A DNA stretch of 64,000 bases, taken from NCBI GenBank assembly GCA_001643675.2, contig LSRY02000042.1:682501-746500 (forward strand), read 5' to 3'. This stretch comes from Monocercomonoides exilis (lineage: Eukaryota; Preaxostyla; Oxymonadida; Polymastigidae). Under the pieces are notes generated by a model, which saw only the letters and a list, made by a program, of their open reading frames with translations, did no database searches and was not told the DNA's origin. A program made the translations under genes and the position numbers. Position 1 is the first letter of the stretch. Every line of letters starts with the position of its first letter. Shown piece after piece: positions 46,413 through 58,800 of the stretch.

Positions 46413-49400
46413 ATGTCAAGTCTACCTAAAAAATCATTTACAGCAAGAATGGCAGACACTACATCAGTTGTCATTCAAAAAACAGCATCATCAATTATTG
46501 AGCCAGTTAGATGGCTGACGTCAAAGGATGGAGTTGCAAAAAAAGGTTCCACCGAAAAAGAGCTTGATACTGAAGATGAACTATGGCTAAAAAAGCATCC
46601 TTATCCAATTCTTCTTCGTTACGGCTCAATCGGTAAACGGGAATTTAAGCCTCAGCAAGAACAAGCATCTAACTCTATTTCATCTGCTTCTTCTTCTATC
46701 TCATCTTTTCCTTCTTCTGAAAGCAAATCTGCTTCTGCTTTGATGGCGCTTTTGAACAATGCATCAGTCGACGATGATATTGAAGTGAAATTTCCTCTTA
46801 TGCCTGGAATTTTCACTGCAAACGGTGGAGTACGTATCTCAGATTGCGGATTTCGAACGATGATGAAGCAACAACGGGCGCTATTTGAAGCTGGGAAATG
46901 GGAGGAGAAATTTATTGATCGACATTGGAGAAGAGTTAGACGCGTTCGGAGGATAGAAAGGTTGAACGGATGGGCTGATTGGAGGGAGAAATGCAAAGAA
47001 GCTAAAAGGAAGGAAAGGAAGGAGAAGAAAGAGCAGAAAAAGAAATTGTTGAGCCAAAATAAAAGCAAAAGCAGAAGTGGAATGAATTCTGAAAGAGAAA
47101 AAGAGAATATCGATGATTTTGAAGAAAGCGACGAAGACGAATGGAATCCAAAGCCAATTAAAAAAATGTCTTCTTCAACAGCCTACACAAAACATAAATT
47201 GCCCAAAGGAAAAGATGAGATTTCCTTTGGGAAGAAAATGGGAAAGCCATTTCGAATTGGAAAAGAAGACGACGAAGAGGAAGATGAAATTGAATACAAG
47301 AAAAATATCGAAGAAAGCGACAGCGAAGAAGAACTGAGTGAAAGTGAGTTTACAGAAGATCAGGAATTCATTGAAAAAGAAGAAGAAAGCCTGGAAAAGA
47401 AGCGTCTTGGAATGATAGCAGACTTGTTTGAAGGCGACATTTCATTCACTTTCACATCAGCGCCTGAGAAGGAAGAGGACGAAGACGACAGCCGAATGAG
47501 TGAGGAAGAGAGGAAGAAGATTCTGTCACTTTATCACGACCCATTTGAAAGCTCATTCAGAAAGGAGAATGAAAAGGGAGAGAAAGACGGCCAAATGAAG
47601 AAGAAACATAAATCAAAAAAGAAAGCACATGATGATGATGATGATGATGATGAAAAGGAAGAAGGAGACGAAGACGAAGAAGCAGAAGAAGACGCAAAAG
47701 AAGAATTAGACAGAACAAAAGAGACAAGTTTAGAGAAAGTTCCCGAGTTTAGCACAGCGACATGGTATTTGAACAGAGAGAAGACGAAAGAGAAGAACAT
47801 TGCTGTGTATGTGCTCTCGTTTGACTCTGCTCTTCAGCCAGTGTGGGAAGAGGAGAATGAGGAAGAAGGAGAAGAAGCACCGCAGCCACTTCAGAGTGAG
47901 AATGAGGAGAATGCTCTGTCTCCTTCAAAGACACAACAGCAGAAAGAAGGAAAAGAGAAGAGAAGAGAAGAAGAAGACGATGAAGGAGAAAGAGAAGGAG
48001 AAAGTGAAAGCAAAGACAAAGACAAAAAGAAAGAAGAAGACGGGATGCAAGTGGCGACGAAAGCGGTTGCGTCTTTTTGGAATGCGAGTGTGAATCTGAT
48101 TGCAGGCTTCATCCAAACAGCCTTCTCTTCCCAGCCGTCTTCCACCCCGCCCACAAAAAGCGAACTGTCTCTGCGCTTCTTCTGCCGCTCGCTTCGGATG
48201 GAGATGAACAGCATTCTGGTGGATGCAGTGACGCTGATGGTGGGGAAGACGCTTATCTCTGCATTCTCCTTCTTCTCCCTCACATTCTCCCTCACCCGCT
48301 CTGTGCCCCGTGCGCTTTCTGCTGCCACTCTGGCTGCCACACCCGTCGATGCAGATGAGGAGACCATTCGACATGTGTTTGGGATGAAGAAGAAGCCGAA
48401 AAGAATGAGTGGCGATTCGAAAGGAATGAAAGGATTCAGCGAGTATGTGAGCAGACTGTCACAGGAGCAGTTTCTGTCTGAGGGGAAGAGCGATAACAGC
48501 AATAGCAATAGAGATAGAGATAGAGATAGCAATATTAGTGGTGGTATTAGCAGCATCAGCAGTGAACAATCACCTTCTGCAAAGAGACAGCAAGGGCAGG
48601 CGTCGTTTTCTATCACAGGGATGCTGAAGAAGATTATGAATGCATCGCAATCTTCTTCGCCGAATGGGGCAAAGAGAAATAGTTCAGCAGCGTCTGCTTT
48701 TGAAGATCTGGTTGCTATTTCAGAGGAGAATGAGAGGAGGTACTCGAAACATGGCACTCATTCAAAGGATGATGAGGAGGATGATGATGATACTTTTGAT
48801 GGCGTGAATGCATCTCATATGTCATCTGCATCTTCTTCTTCTTCTTCTTCTTTCTCATCTGTCTCTTCTCGTTCATTTGCCCCTGCTAAATCATTATCTT
48901 CTTCTTCTTCTTCTTCCTTCTCTTCCTTCTCTTCTCAATCAAAATCCAAATCTCGTTCTTCTCTTCATCCAAGCACAGCCACAGCCACAACAACACCCGC
49001 AATGCCATTTTCTGTGCCGGCATCGCATTCATTGGCAGCTCCGAAGACATCAACAGACTTTTTCAGCCAATTTCTTGGAGGAGAAGGAGGAGAAGGAGGA
49101 GGAGAGGAAGAAGAAGGAGAAAAGAACAGAATGAAGAAGAATGAAGGAAAGAAGACAAAACAAGGGGTGAGTAAGAAAATAGAGACGGAGAAGGAAAAAG
49201 AAGAGGGAGAGGTTGATGAGGATGAAAAGAAAGATGTGCAGAAAAAGAAAAAGAAGATTGTTATAAAAGAAGAGGAAGAAGAAGAGGAAGAGGAAGAAGA
49301 AAATGAAACAAGAAAACAGGATTCAGATGAAGAGAGTAAGAAAGAGAAAGGAAAAGAAAGCAAAAAAGAGGAGGAGGAGGAAGATGATGAAAAGGAAGAA

Positions 49401-51435
49401 GAAGAGAAAGAAGAGAAAGAGCTAAAAGAGATTGAAGAACAAGAAAAACAAGCACAAAATGAAGAAGAAGAGGAAGGAGAAGAAGAAGGAGATGTGAAGT
49501 TTGATATATTTGAGTTTTCTTCGTGTTTGACCAACAATGAGATAGCGTGTATCAGTGTGTCTGGTGACTGGGATGATTACAAGACGAGCATTCCTCTCTC
49601 TTTGCACAAAAACAGATGGGTTTTGAGAAGCAGCGAGAACGAATTGAAAGAGAAAGAGAAGGAGGAGAAAGAAGAGAAAGAGAAGGAAATGAAGAAAGCA
49701 GAGGAAGAGAAGAAAGCAACAGAGAATGAAGAAGCAGGAGGAAAGAAGAAGAACAAAAGAAAGCAGAATAAGAAAGGGAAAAGGAAAGCAGAGCAGAATC
49801 AGAAGAAAGAAGAAGAGGAAGAAGAAGTGAAAGTTGAAGCAAAAGAAGGAGAAGAAGAAGAAGACAAAGCGAAGAAGGAAGCAAAAGCGAAAGAAGAAGG
49901 ATTCAATTTGCTTCAACTTGATGGGAAAAGAGTGAAGTTCAGATTTCTTGTGAATGAGGCATTGCAGATGACATCGACGAAATACGAGGAAGAGAAGAAC
50001 GAAGAAGGGGAAGAGTATAACATTGCAACAATACACTTTGAAGAGCTTATTCAGAAAGAGAGAGAGAAGAGAGAGGAGAGAGAAAGGGAGAAGAAGGAAA
50101 GAAGAGAGAGAAAGAAGGAACTGGAGAAGAAGAGAGAAGAGAGAGAAAGAAGGAAGAAGAAGAAGATGGAGGAGATTCAGAAGGAAAAAGAAGCAAAAGA
50201 AAAAAGAGAAGAGGAAGAGAGAAGAGAGAAAGAGAGAAAGGAGAAAGAAGAGAAGGAAAGGAAAGAGAAAGAGAAGAAAGAAAGAGAAGAGAAAGAGAGG
50301 AAAGAAAAGGAAGAAAAAGAAAGAGAAGAAAGAGAAGAAAGAGAGAGGAAGAAGAGAGAAGAAAAGGAGAAAAAAGAGCAAGAAGAGAAGAAGAGAAGAG
50401 AAGAAGCTCAACAAAAGAAAGAAAAGGAGAAGAAAGAAGCATCGCAGCCATCGAACTCTAAAGCAGCCAAAGGCAAAGAGAATGCAAATTCCAATATGAA
50501 TGTCACGAAAGGGAATGAAGGAGCAGCAGGAGAGCAGGAGAAGAGAGGGAAAGGGAAGGGCAAAAACAAAGGGAAGCAGAAGACAAATGCTAATGCAGAA
50601 GCTGCAGCTCAAAACAAACAGGAATCTGAAGCGAATAAACAGACACACGAGATAATTGAGGCAGCACCAGTTGTGCAGACGAAGAGGAAAGGGAAGAGGA
50701 AGATGATGATTGAAGACGATGATGAAGAAGAGATTGAGAAGAATGAGAGGAGCGAGAAGGAGAAAGAGACAGACGGTGAGTCTGTTTCGAGTGTGTCAGC
50801 TGAGCGAGAAGAGAGTCCATCGAAGGCGAATGGCGGAGAGAGCTCGGCTCATTCGTCGCCTGACAGGGCATCGCAGACAGGAGAGTCAGCAGAGCAGGCA
50901 GAGAGTGCTGGGCAGGGAGAGCACAGGAACAGCAACTTGGCGTCGTCTGCAAGTGCCACGGCGTCTGCGGCAGCGAGGTGGGTGTCGAATACTCTGTCAT
51001 TCTTCCGCCACAAGAGAAGAGAGACGAAGTGGGGCGGAAGGGTTGGGGAGATTAAGAGCAGATATGCACAGCACGTGAAGGAGGAGGAGGAAGAGGACGA
51101 GATGCAGAGGGAGGGAGATGGCAGTGAGGACGAGGAGGAAATCGAAAGTGCATCGAAAGCAGGGCAGCAGCAACAGAAGAAGAAGAAGAAGACGGCGAGT
51201 GATGCGAAGAGAGGGAGATGGGGGTGGGAGAGGAAGATGATTGCAGAGATAAGACGCATTGGGTTCTGTTTTGAGAGAGGGCTGGATGCACTTGTGATGA
51301 GCCATGCAGAAGAGCTGAGAGAGAATGAAAGCAGAAAACGTTCTGAGAGTGGCAGCGATTCAGACATGGATGGAAGCATGTCTGATGAAGATGGCATTTA
51401 CAGTGACAAGAAAATGTGTGTATTTATTTTATTGT

Positions 51436-51482
<47 letters not shown>

Positions 51483-51523
51483 TTAATTTATTTATTTATT
51501 TATTTATTTATTAATTTATTAAT

Positions 51524-51554
<31 letters not shown>

Positions 51555-51788
51555 TATCCACTTTTCATAATGTCACTTGCGAAATTTGATGTCATTACAG
51601 ATTGGAATTGCAGGAGAAGGTTTGTATAAATTTTCTTTTGAGAATATTTGTTTTAATATTTAATTTCGATTCTATTTTCATTGTTTTGTTTATTTTCTCA
51701 GTTTGCACCGTGCTACAAATACATATTTGATGACACTGATTCTGCAGTGGATTGCATCTCATACTTCTTTGATGTTCTGACATCCTAA
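46413..51788 (+). CDS. Giant acidic protein with CBM48/AMPK-type domain (1702 aa)
   Basis: Function unknown. Exons are 46413-51415, 51601-51619 (19 bp) and 51702-51788 (TAA). Donors are GTGTGT and GTTTGT; both acceptors are CAG. Exon joining gives the C-terminus KILELQEKFAPCYKYIFDD...YFFDVLTS. The N-terminus (ELWLKKHPYPILLRYGSIGK) and a hydrophobic segment near 570-650 (VDAVTLMVGKTLISAFSFFS) are globular. From about 930 the protein is nearly all Lys/Glu. Embedded at about 1040-1190 is a split glycogen-binding-like fold: CISVSGDWDDYKTSIPLS, NRWVL, then after a charged insert LDGKRVKFRFLVNE. The domain resembles AMPK-beta CBM, but key aromatic residues cannot be confirmed by eye. Intron 1 is almost pure TTTA. 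Confidence 0.75.
51430..51553. repeat. (TTTA)n array in intron 1 of the CBM-domain gene
   Basis: About 30 TTTA units with a few TTAA variants, filling most of a 185-bp intron. Read through in frame it would give an Ile/Tyr/Leu/Phe tail, so splicing is preferred. Confidence 0.9.
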
Positions 51789-52588
51789 TTATATCTCAAG
51801 TCGTTTCACATTGTTCTCTTTTTTATTCACTCACATCTTTCTTTCTTTCTTTTCTTTTCTTTTCTTTTCTATTTATTTATTTATTAGTTTTGCTCTTCAT
51901 GTCAAATTTTTCATATTTATTTGAGAGGGAGAGAAGGAAGAGGGAGAGGGAAGAGGAAAAGCGTTTTTAAAATGTTTTGTCAAAAAAATGCGAATCTTTG
52001 AAAATGAAAGCGTATTTTACTTTTTATGTTCGCATTTTTTTAATCCAATCATCACTCAATTCATGACTAGAGAGTTTTTGTGAAGTCATATTTTGTTTTT
52101 CTTCATGTTTGCAGACTGTTTATTCTGTCGGTTAAAGAAGATTATATCAGATTAAACGAATTCAATTTCAACTTTGGTATATTTTTAAAGAAAATTCTCA
52201 ATCTTAATCGCACAATTCAAAAGGAATTCTTTCTGAGTTTATTTTTTATTTTTTATTTTTTATCCGTTTTCGTTTGAGGAAAACAATAACAATATTTCAT
52301 TTTGAAGTCAATTTTGAAATTATTGCTGTTTAAACAAATTTTTTGAAGCAATAGCTGGAGCATAATCAAAAAATTAATTAGTAACAAAACGTATTAAACA
52401 TTATTTTTTTAAATGAACAACACAAAGCCATTTCAATTTTTCTTTCAGAATTATCAAACAAAAAGATGCATATTTCATAGGAAAGGAAATAACAACTAAA
52501 ATTGCAAAATAAATCATCATTACAAATCCCTTTTTCATGATGTTAAAAAAAAATGTGTTTATCATTTTGTAACAAACATACAAATTCA
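51789..52588. other. Intergenic between convergent genes
   Basis: AT-rich, with TTTTC and TATT runs near 51,840-51,890. The ORF at 52401-52589 on the minus strand, directly after the stop of the next gene, has no support. Confidence 0.5.
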
Positions 52589-54346
52589 TCAGTAAATATC
52601 AGGAAATTCATAAAATTTGCCCATATTATATTCAACAGAAAATAACTCGCCAATCCCCATCAATTTTGCGCAATTAAAGCTCTTCTTCAGCAGTGGAAGA
52701 TGTTCAGTGACTTCATAATACCCAATATCAAATTCTTCTGTGTAATCGCACTGAAACTTCACGAGCCCAAGCGTTGTCAGCATGTCTGCCACTCCAAGTT
52801 CCTCGCATCGCTCAACCAGCCTTCTCATTTTGCTTCTTTGGTCGTAAGCAAATCTCATGAGCTGATTCTCCAGCTCCATCAGCGCAATTGTTGCTGCATC
52901 CTGATGAATCACACTTCCCTCTCCACAAAGATACCTCAAAATGACATCAATATATTCAAACAACAACTCCTCCTCAGAAGCAATGCCTTCTGCGTTTTCG
53001 CTATTTTCCGTGCAATGTGCTTTATTCAGGATGTACGACACAATCATAAGTGAGTCAAATAAATAGTCCTCTTTTGGCATCAGAAGAGGCGGAGGTTCCT
53101 CTCCATGCAACAGCGAGCGTGCCAGTTTCAACGTCTGCTCGATGTTTTCTTCATCCATCTTGCCTTGCGTTGTTGCTTTGGCTGATTCTATCTGATTCTT
53201 TAGGATTGGAAAAATATCTTTGTACTCGGTCAAAGAAGAAGGGCGATAACCCAAAGTGAATAAATCGTATATGCTATTCAAAATATAGCATCTGCTCCGT
53301 TGTAGATAGAAAAATTGCACATTGTTATCAACAGCAATCTCTTCTGCACTGCTACTAAACAGGTACAATGCAATGTTCTTTGCGTCGCTGAGCGGATCAG
53401 TCCATGGTTCTTCTTTTATTGCATGAAATTGAGATTCTGATTTGTTGCGTGTATAAAAATTTAGCACAACCGAGTCGATCATTTTCCGAAATAAACAATT
53501 AACATCAGAGCAGCTTGTTGTTCCCTTTTCATTTTCTTTGCAGTTTTTGCTGCATGTTTTTTCCAAATAGAATGAAGTGCATTTCACAGTGTTATATAGT
53601 TTGATTATTCTCATAGGAAGTTGTAAATCAATTTGATTCTGAAATTTTTCTATTGAGAGGAAAGATTATTTTTTTTTCAAATAATAATAATAATAATAAT
53701 AATACCTTCACATTGTATTCCACTGTTTGAAGATAGTTGGATTAATGCACAGAAGATTAAATAAATCTCAAGCAAATGAGAATGGCTATTGCAGAAAGAA
53801 ATAATGCTTTCCTCGAACCACTTTGTTAAATTTAAAGCTTCATAATGTTGTATTTGCATATGAGATTTTAAGAAAACAAATGCAAGTGCTGCTTCTAATA
53901 AAATTGAGTTGTTTTCTTGTTTTTGTTGAAAAATTTGAAGAAGTTCCTCGCTCACTCCTGTTTTCTTATTAATGCAAAGCACTATTTTATCATATTTCCC
54001 ATGCTCTGATCCTTTATGAAAAAGGGCCCGAAGTGTTCGAAGAAGAAAAAGTTTAAATTTTTGATCACGAATTTCGAGTGATGTCAAAATGTCTTGAACA
54101 AATATCTCATCAAAATGTTTGAATAAAATGTTATCGGACATAAATAGAATAATTGCTTGAAGCGTTTTTTGAGCATCAAAACTTTTTTGTGCATCCAAAT
54201 CAAGAGTCTGTTTCAGCAATTCTGCGATTGTAACAAAGTTCTTTTTATCTGCAAATTGTTTATTATGAAATCAAACTCTTTATTGTTTGCTCAATTTCTT
54301 TGCTCTGAATGGAGAATAAATCCAATCTTTGATTCAAACTCTCCAT
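52589..54346 (-). CDS. Hypothetical 557-aa helical protein
   Basis: No family recognised. Exon 1 is 54346-54277 (MESLNQRLDLFSIQSKEIEQ), exon 2 54248-53706 and exon 3 53649-52589 (TGA). Intron 1 is only 28 bp (GTTTGA..TTGCAG); it is needed because exon 2 has no usable ATG and joining gives EQTIKNKKNFVTIAELLKQT in frame. Intron 2 begins GTATTATT and ends CAATAG, joining QCE to EKFQNQIDLQL. The protein is predicted all-helical throughout, ARM/HEAT-like (IFVQDILTSLEIRDQKFKLF; LRTLRALFHKG; LLFEYIDVILRYLCGEGS; DAATIALMELENQLMRFAYD). It could relate to the helical protein at 27.8 kb, but I see no direct sequence match. Confidence 0.6.
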
Positions 54347-54652
54347 TATAATTACTAAAATAAATTGTGGGAATAGCATCAGAACTTGAATATCTTCTTT
54401 AAAAATGTTCAATTTGATGGAAATTGTAGATTTCAAGAACCAAAGGGGTTAATAAAAGAGAATAACGTGAAATACTATTTTTAAAATGAAAAATTCGTGA
54501 TGATATGAACTGAATTATTTCTGTGAATAAATGACAAACTAGCAAATGTCACAAAACTAATTCATAACAATATATATTAAAAGCAAACAAGTGCATTTGC
54601 ATAAAAAAATTTCCCCCTTTGAAAGACTTGAAAATCACTATTTCCAAAATAT

Positions 54653-55682
54653 CTATGGTTTTTCTGCTGAGCATCTGAAACAAGATGTTCTAAATGCATA
54701 ATTGTGCTTTAAGATGAAAAAAAATAAAAAGTTGCAAATACAATTACTTCACAATAAAAGTATGTCAATCTTATCAAACTGCAGAGCATGACGGGCAATT
54801 CCAGTCACCGGGTCGTGTCTGATATGACTTCACTCCGCTTGCAGCAATTTGTTCAGCTGATATCACACGTGACGCAGATGATTTTGGAGCAGAACATTTC
54901 TGACAAGTATCTCTAAACGAATAATTGAAATTATCGCAACCTTCAAAAAAAGAACAATAATAAATGTTCAATTAATTCATTAAATCGAAAAAATAAAGTT
55001 AGTTTTTTGAGATTATATTGTATTCATACTTCCGCAATACCAATCACCTGTCAATGAAAGGAAAGTTATTCAAATTCACAAAAACGAAAAATATTATATA
55101 TGAACGAGAAATGTCGCATCAAAGAAAAATTACCACCTTCTCTCATAACTTTCTCTCTTGGCTTCCTCTCTGACCCTGCCTTCCACTGACTGAAACGTTG
55201 CTCTCCACAAATAAAACACTCCATTCTCGAAAAAAGAAAAAAAGAAAACCGTAAAACGGTATCAACAAAAAGCCCTATAAAAATGCCTTTAATGCACATC
55301 ACTTTACAAACCTAACAGGAGCATTTATACTTCTGCAACGAGCGCAAACCCTTGAATTATTAAAATTTTTTGCGCAATTAATAGAAAATATGAAATTCAT
55401 CAAAAAATACAAACCACTGTCCTTGATACGGATCGACTGCTCCATCAAATCCAATAGAAGGTTGCATTGACATTGGAGAAACCATTGACCCAGGCATTAC
55501 TGGCTTTGGTGCCGAGCATCTAAAGCAAACGCTTCGTTTGGAATAATTGTGTCCACCACAACTCTATCAAACATTTTTTTAATTTTATTAAAAGGCATCA
55601 ATAAAAGAGAAAATATTTTAGTTGACGATCAAAATATTTATCAAACCAAGCAAAGCCAATCTCCTGGTCGAACTTCTTGCAT
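54653..55682 (-). CDS. RanBP2-type zinc-finger protein, multi-exon
   Basis: Likely RNA- or ubiquitin-binding, as is usual for RanBP2/NZF-type fingers. Exon 1 is 55682-55647 (MQEVRPGDWLCL) and exon 2 55563-55415 (SCGGHNYSKRSVCFRCSAPK), together finger 1. A later exon gives an incomplete finger (CAKNFNNSRVCARC), then MECFICGEQRFSQWKAGSE. Finger 3 spans two exons: GGDWYC-GS-CDNFNYSFRDTC then QKCSAPK. Finger 4 is RPGDWNCPSCSA joined to HNYAFRTSCFRCSAEKP and TAG at 54653 (last exon 54706-54653). Introns repeatedly fall just after the first Cys pair, with donors GTTTGATAA and GTATGA. The second finger lacks a visible first Cys pair, so its exon boundary is unresolved; the rest is firm. Confidence 0.75.
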
Positions 55683-55857
55683 TTCAAATTTTGGTTAGAT
55701 CATATTTTGGTTAAAAATAAATAGACATTTCTATTTTAAAAAAACAAGACTGTGAACTGTGTTAATGAACACGGGATGTTATGACAAGGAAAAAAAAGAA
55801 GATTAAATTGAAAATTAATACAAAAACGTAAATAAAAGTAGTTGTAAGTGGTTAGAA

Positions 55858-58800
55858 TTACTTTCCAGCGTTTCTCTTTCTTTCCTTTGCTCTTTTGCGC
55901 TGTTCTCTCTTTTTCCTCCGTTTTGCCTCTTCTGCAGTTTCCTTGCCTTGTTGTGCTGTATTTGCCTCTTTATCTTCCTCAGAGTCATCTTCGTCATCTT
56001 CCTCTTTCTCCGCCTCTTTCTCCGCCTCTTTCTCTTTTTTATCTTTTCCCTCATCCTTCTTCTTCCCACATCCAAATTTGAGGATGTTATTCATATTCCC
56101 CTGTGCATCTCCAACCTGCTTTATCAGCGGAGATGCTATCCATCTGCTCCCATCAAGCACAAACTTGAACTGCCACTCCTTTTCTGTGCCTCCAACAATT
56201 CTCTCAAACTCTTCGTTTCCTCTCTTCAGCACCCATCTTTGCAAAGAAGTGTCATCAGAAAGAGGAATCTTCCGTGTCCATTTGTCCCACTCGCCACACA
56301 CAGCCACACGCTTCGCATTGGCACACTGAGAATAGGGGAGAACAAGAAGGGGCTCTTCTTCTTCCTCTTTTTCTTCTTCTTTTTCTTCTTCTTCAGATAT
56401 TGATGATGAGGATGAGGATGATGAAGGTGAAGGTGAAGGTGACGTTGAAGAGGAAGAGGAAGAGGAAGATGATGATGAGGATGAGGATGAAGGTAAGGAA
56501 TCGGAAGGTGTTGTGTCTTCTTCTTGTTTCTGTTCTTTTTCTTCTTCAACTTTTTCTTCTTCTTTTTGTTCTTTTTCCTCCTTCTTTTCTTCTTCTTTGG
56601 CTTCTTTCTCTTCCTCTTTACCTTCATCTTCAATTAAAGCTTCTGCCTTTTCCTCTTTCTTTTCTATTTCATTTGGTTCTGTTTCTTTTATTTCTTCTTC
56701 CTTTTCTTCTGCTTCTTCTTTCTCTTCTTTCTCTTCTTCTTTCTCTTCTTCTTTCTCTTCTTCTTTCTCTTCTTCTTTCTCTTCTTCTTTCTCTTCTTCT
56801 TTCTCTTCTTCTTTCTCTTCTTCTTTCTCTTCTTCTTTCTCTTCTTCTTTCTCTTCTTCTTTCTCTTCTTCTTTCTCTTCTTCTTTCTCTTCTTCTTTCT
56901 CTGTTTCTTTCTCTGTTTCTTTTTCTTTCGTATTTTCATCAATTTCTTGTTTCTCTTCTTTTTCTTCCTCCTTTTGTATCTCTTCATTCTTGATTTCTTC
57001 TTTTTCCTCTTTCTTTTCTTCTTCTTTCTTTTCTTCTTCTTTCTTTTCTTCCTGTTCAATTTTTTCCTCTTCTTTCTTTTCTTCTTCATTCACATTCTGT
57101 TCCATACTTTCTTTTTCAACTGTTTCAATCTTTTCATCATCAGCTTTCTTTTCTTCTGCTTCTTCTGTTTTTTCTTCTGTTTTCTCTTCTGTTTTCTCTT
57201 CTGTTTTCTCTTCTGTTTTCTCTTCTGTTTTCTCTTCTGCCTTTTCTTCTTCTGTTTCTGCTTTAGTTTCAGTCACATTCTGTTTCTCTTCCTGTTCCTT
57301 CACATCCCTTTCTGTCTCTTCCATCGAAGCATTCTCGCTTTCTTTCTCCTTCTTAATCTCTTCATACAAGCGATCCATCTCTTCCTCTATTTCCTCTTCC
57401 TCTTCTCTCTCTTGCTTCACTTCATTCGCATCTGCCTGCTTGGCTCCATCTTCTTCTGCATTCACATTTTTTGATGAAGGTTTACCAACTACAGTTGAAG
57501 AGCAAATAAATGTGATGGAAAGAGAGGTGAGTCTTTTAACTCTTTTTATTTCTCCATTCTCTTCTGTCTTCACACTTTCTGTCTGCTCCTCACTTCCATT
57601 TCTGCTTTGAGATGCATCTGCCTCCGTTTTGTGTGAAGTGTCTTCGGTGTATTGTGCATTCTCATCAGGACTGCTACACTCTGCTTGTTCTTCTCTATCT
57701 TCCTGTTTCCTTTCTTCCTTTTCCTCTTCTTCATTTCCCTCTTCTTCTTGTTTCCTTTCTTCTTGTGCTCCTTCTTCCATTTCCCCTTCTCCTTCGTATT
57801 GTCCCTCTTCCTCATACTGCTCATCCAAGTATTCGTATTCAGCCAGCTGAGGGAAAGCATACTTCTGTCTGATCTGCTCTGGACTCAGCGACAAGTCAGG
57901 CGGATGGGAAGAAGTCGGGCGGAAGGGGATGGGCGGAGAGAACGAGGCAGTTGTCGACTGAAAACACTCAGCCAGATGCTGCTGCAGAAGCTCAGGAGAG
58001 GAATAAAACGAGGGCGGGGGGTTGATCAGGGACTCGCTGATTGTGCCGTCCCACTTCTTCCGAAGGATCTTGTCAACACGCTCCTTTTCCTCGTTCTGCT
58101 CTGCCTCCTTCTTCCTCAGCTTGTCCTTCACATACATCTCCCTCAGCTTGGCTGAATAGGTCGATGTCGGAATGCGAGCCGACGAAGCTGTCTGAGAAGA
58201 AGAGCGTGCCAGTGGCGCTGTGGATGCCCTGGCTGTCTGCTCTCGTGTGGTCATATCTCCACCCAGCTGCATTTTGACAGTGTTGTCAAGCTCCTTCATC
58301 ATCCTGTCTCTTTCTTCGAGCTTTCTTTTGGTTGTTGGCTTAAACAAAGTAACAGATCCAACGATTGAAGGGGTGTATGGCTTGACGCGGCGACGAGTTG
58401 TTAGCCCTCCTCTGGCTGTTGTCGCTGATGTACGTCTGGTTTGCGACTGAGGATAAATCTCTGGTGAATATTCTTCAATTTCACTTGAAGAATTTAGATC
58501 TGCTTTTTCTTTATCTTCCTTAATTGGTGATTCTTGTTTGCTTTCTGAGTCTTCATCCCCTTCATTTTGCATGTACATGCGAATTGATCTTTCTTTTTGA
58601 ATTGATTGGAATCTTTGTAATTCCTTTTCATTTTCCATTTCGAGTTGTGCAGCTAAAGCTGCTTGCGAAAGTTTCCTTGGAGTTTGAGCTGTGTATGATT
58701 TCTTTTCTATACTTCTTCTTGGAGTCAGGAATGGATCCAAATCTTTCTTAGGAACCGGTTTTGAAGGCTGTTTTCCAAGATATGCAGTCATCTCCTTTTC

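Noticed and set aside
49422-50648. 408-aa antisense Phe/Leu-rich ORF
   Set aside because: Mirror of the Lys/Glu-rich coding sequence of the 1702-aa protein; purine-rich codons read backwards give Phe/Leu/Ser.
56513-57610. 365-aa Ser/Phe-rich plus-strand ORF
   Set aside because: Antisense of the (EEEK)n and (EEKT)n coding repeats of the 1070-aa protein.
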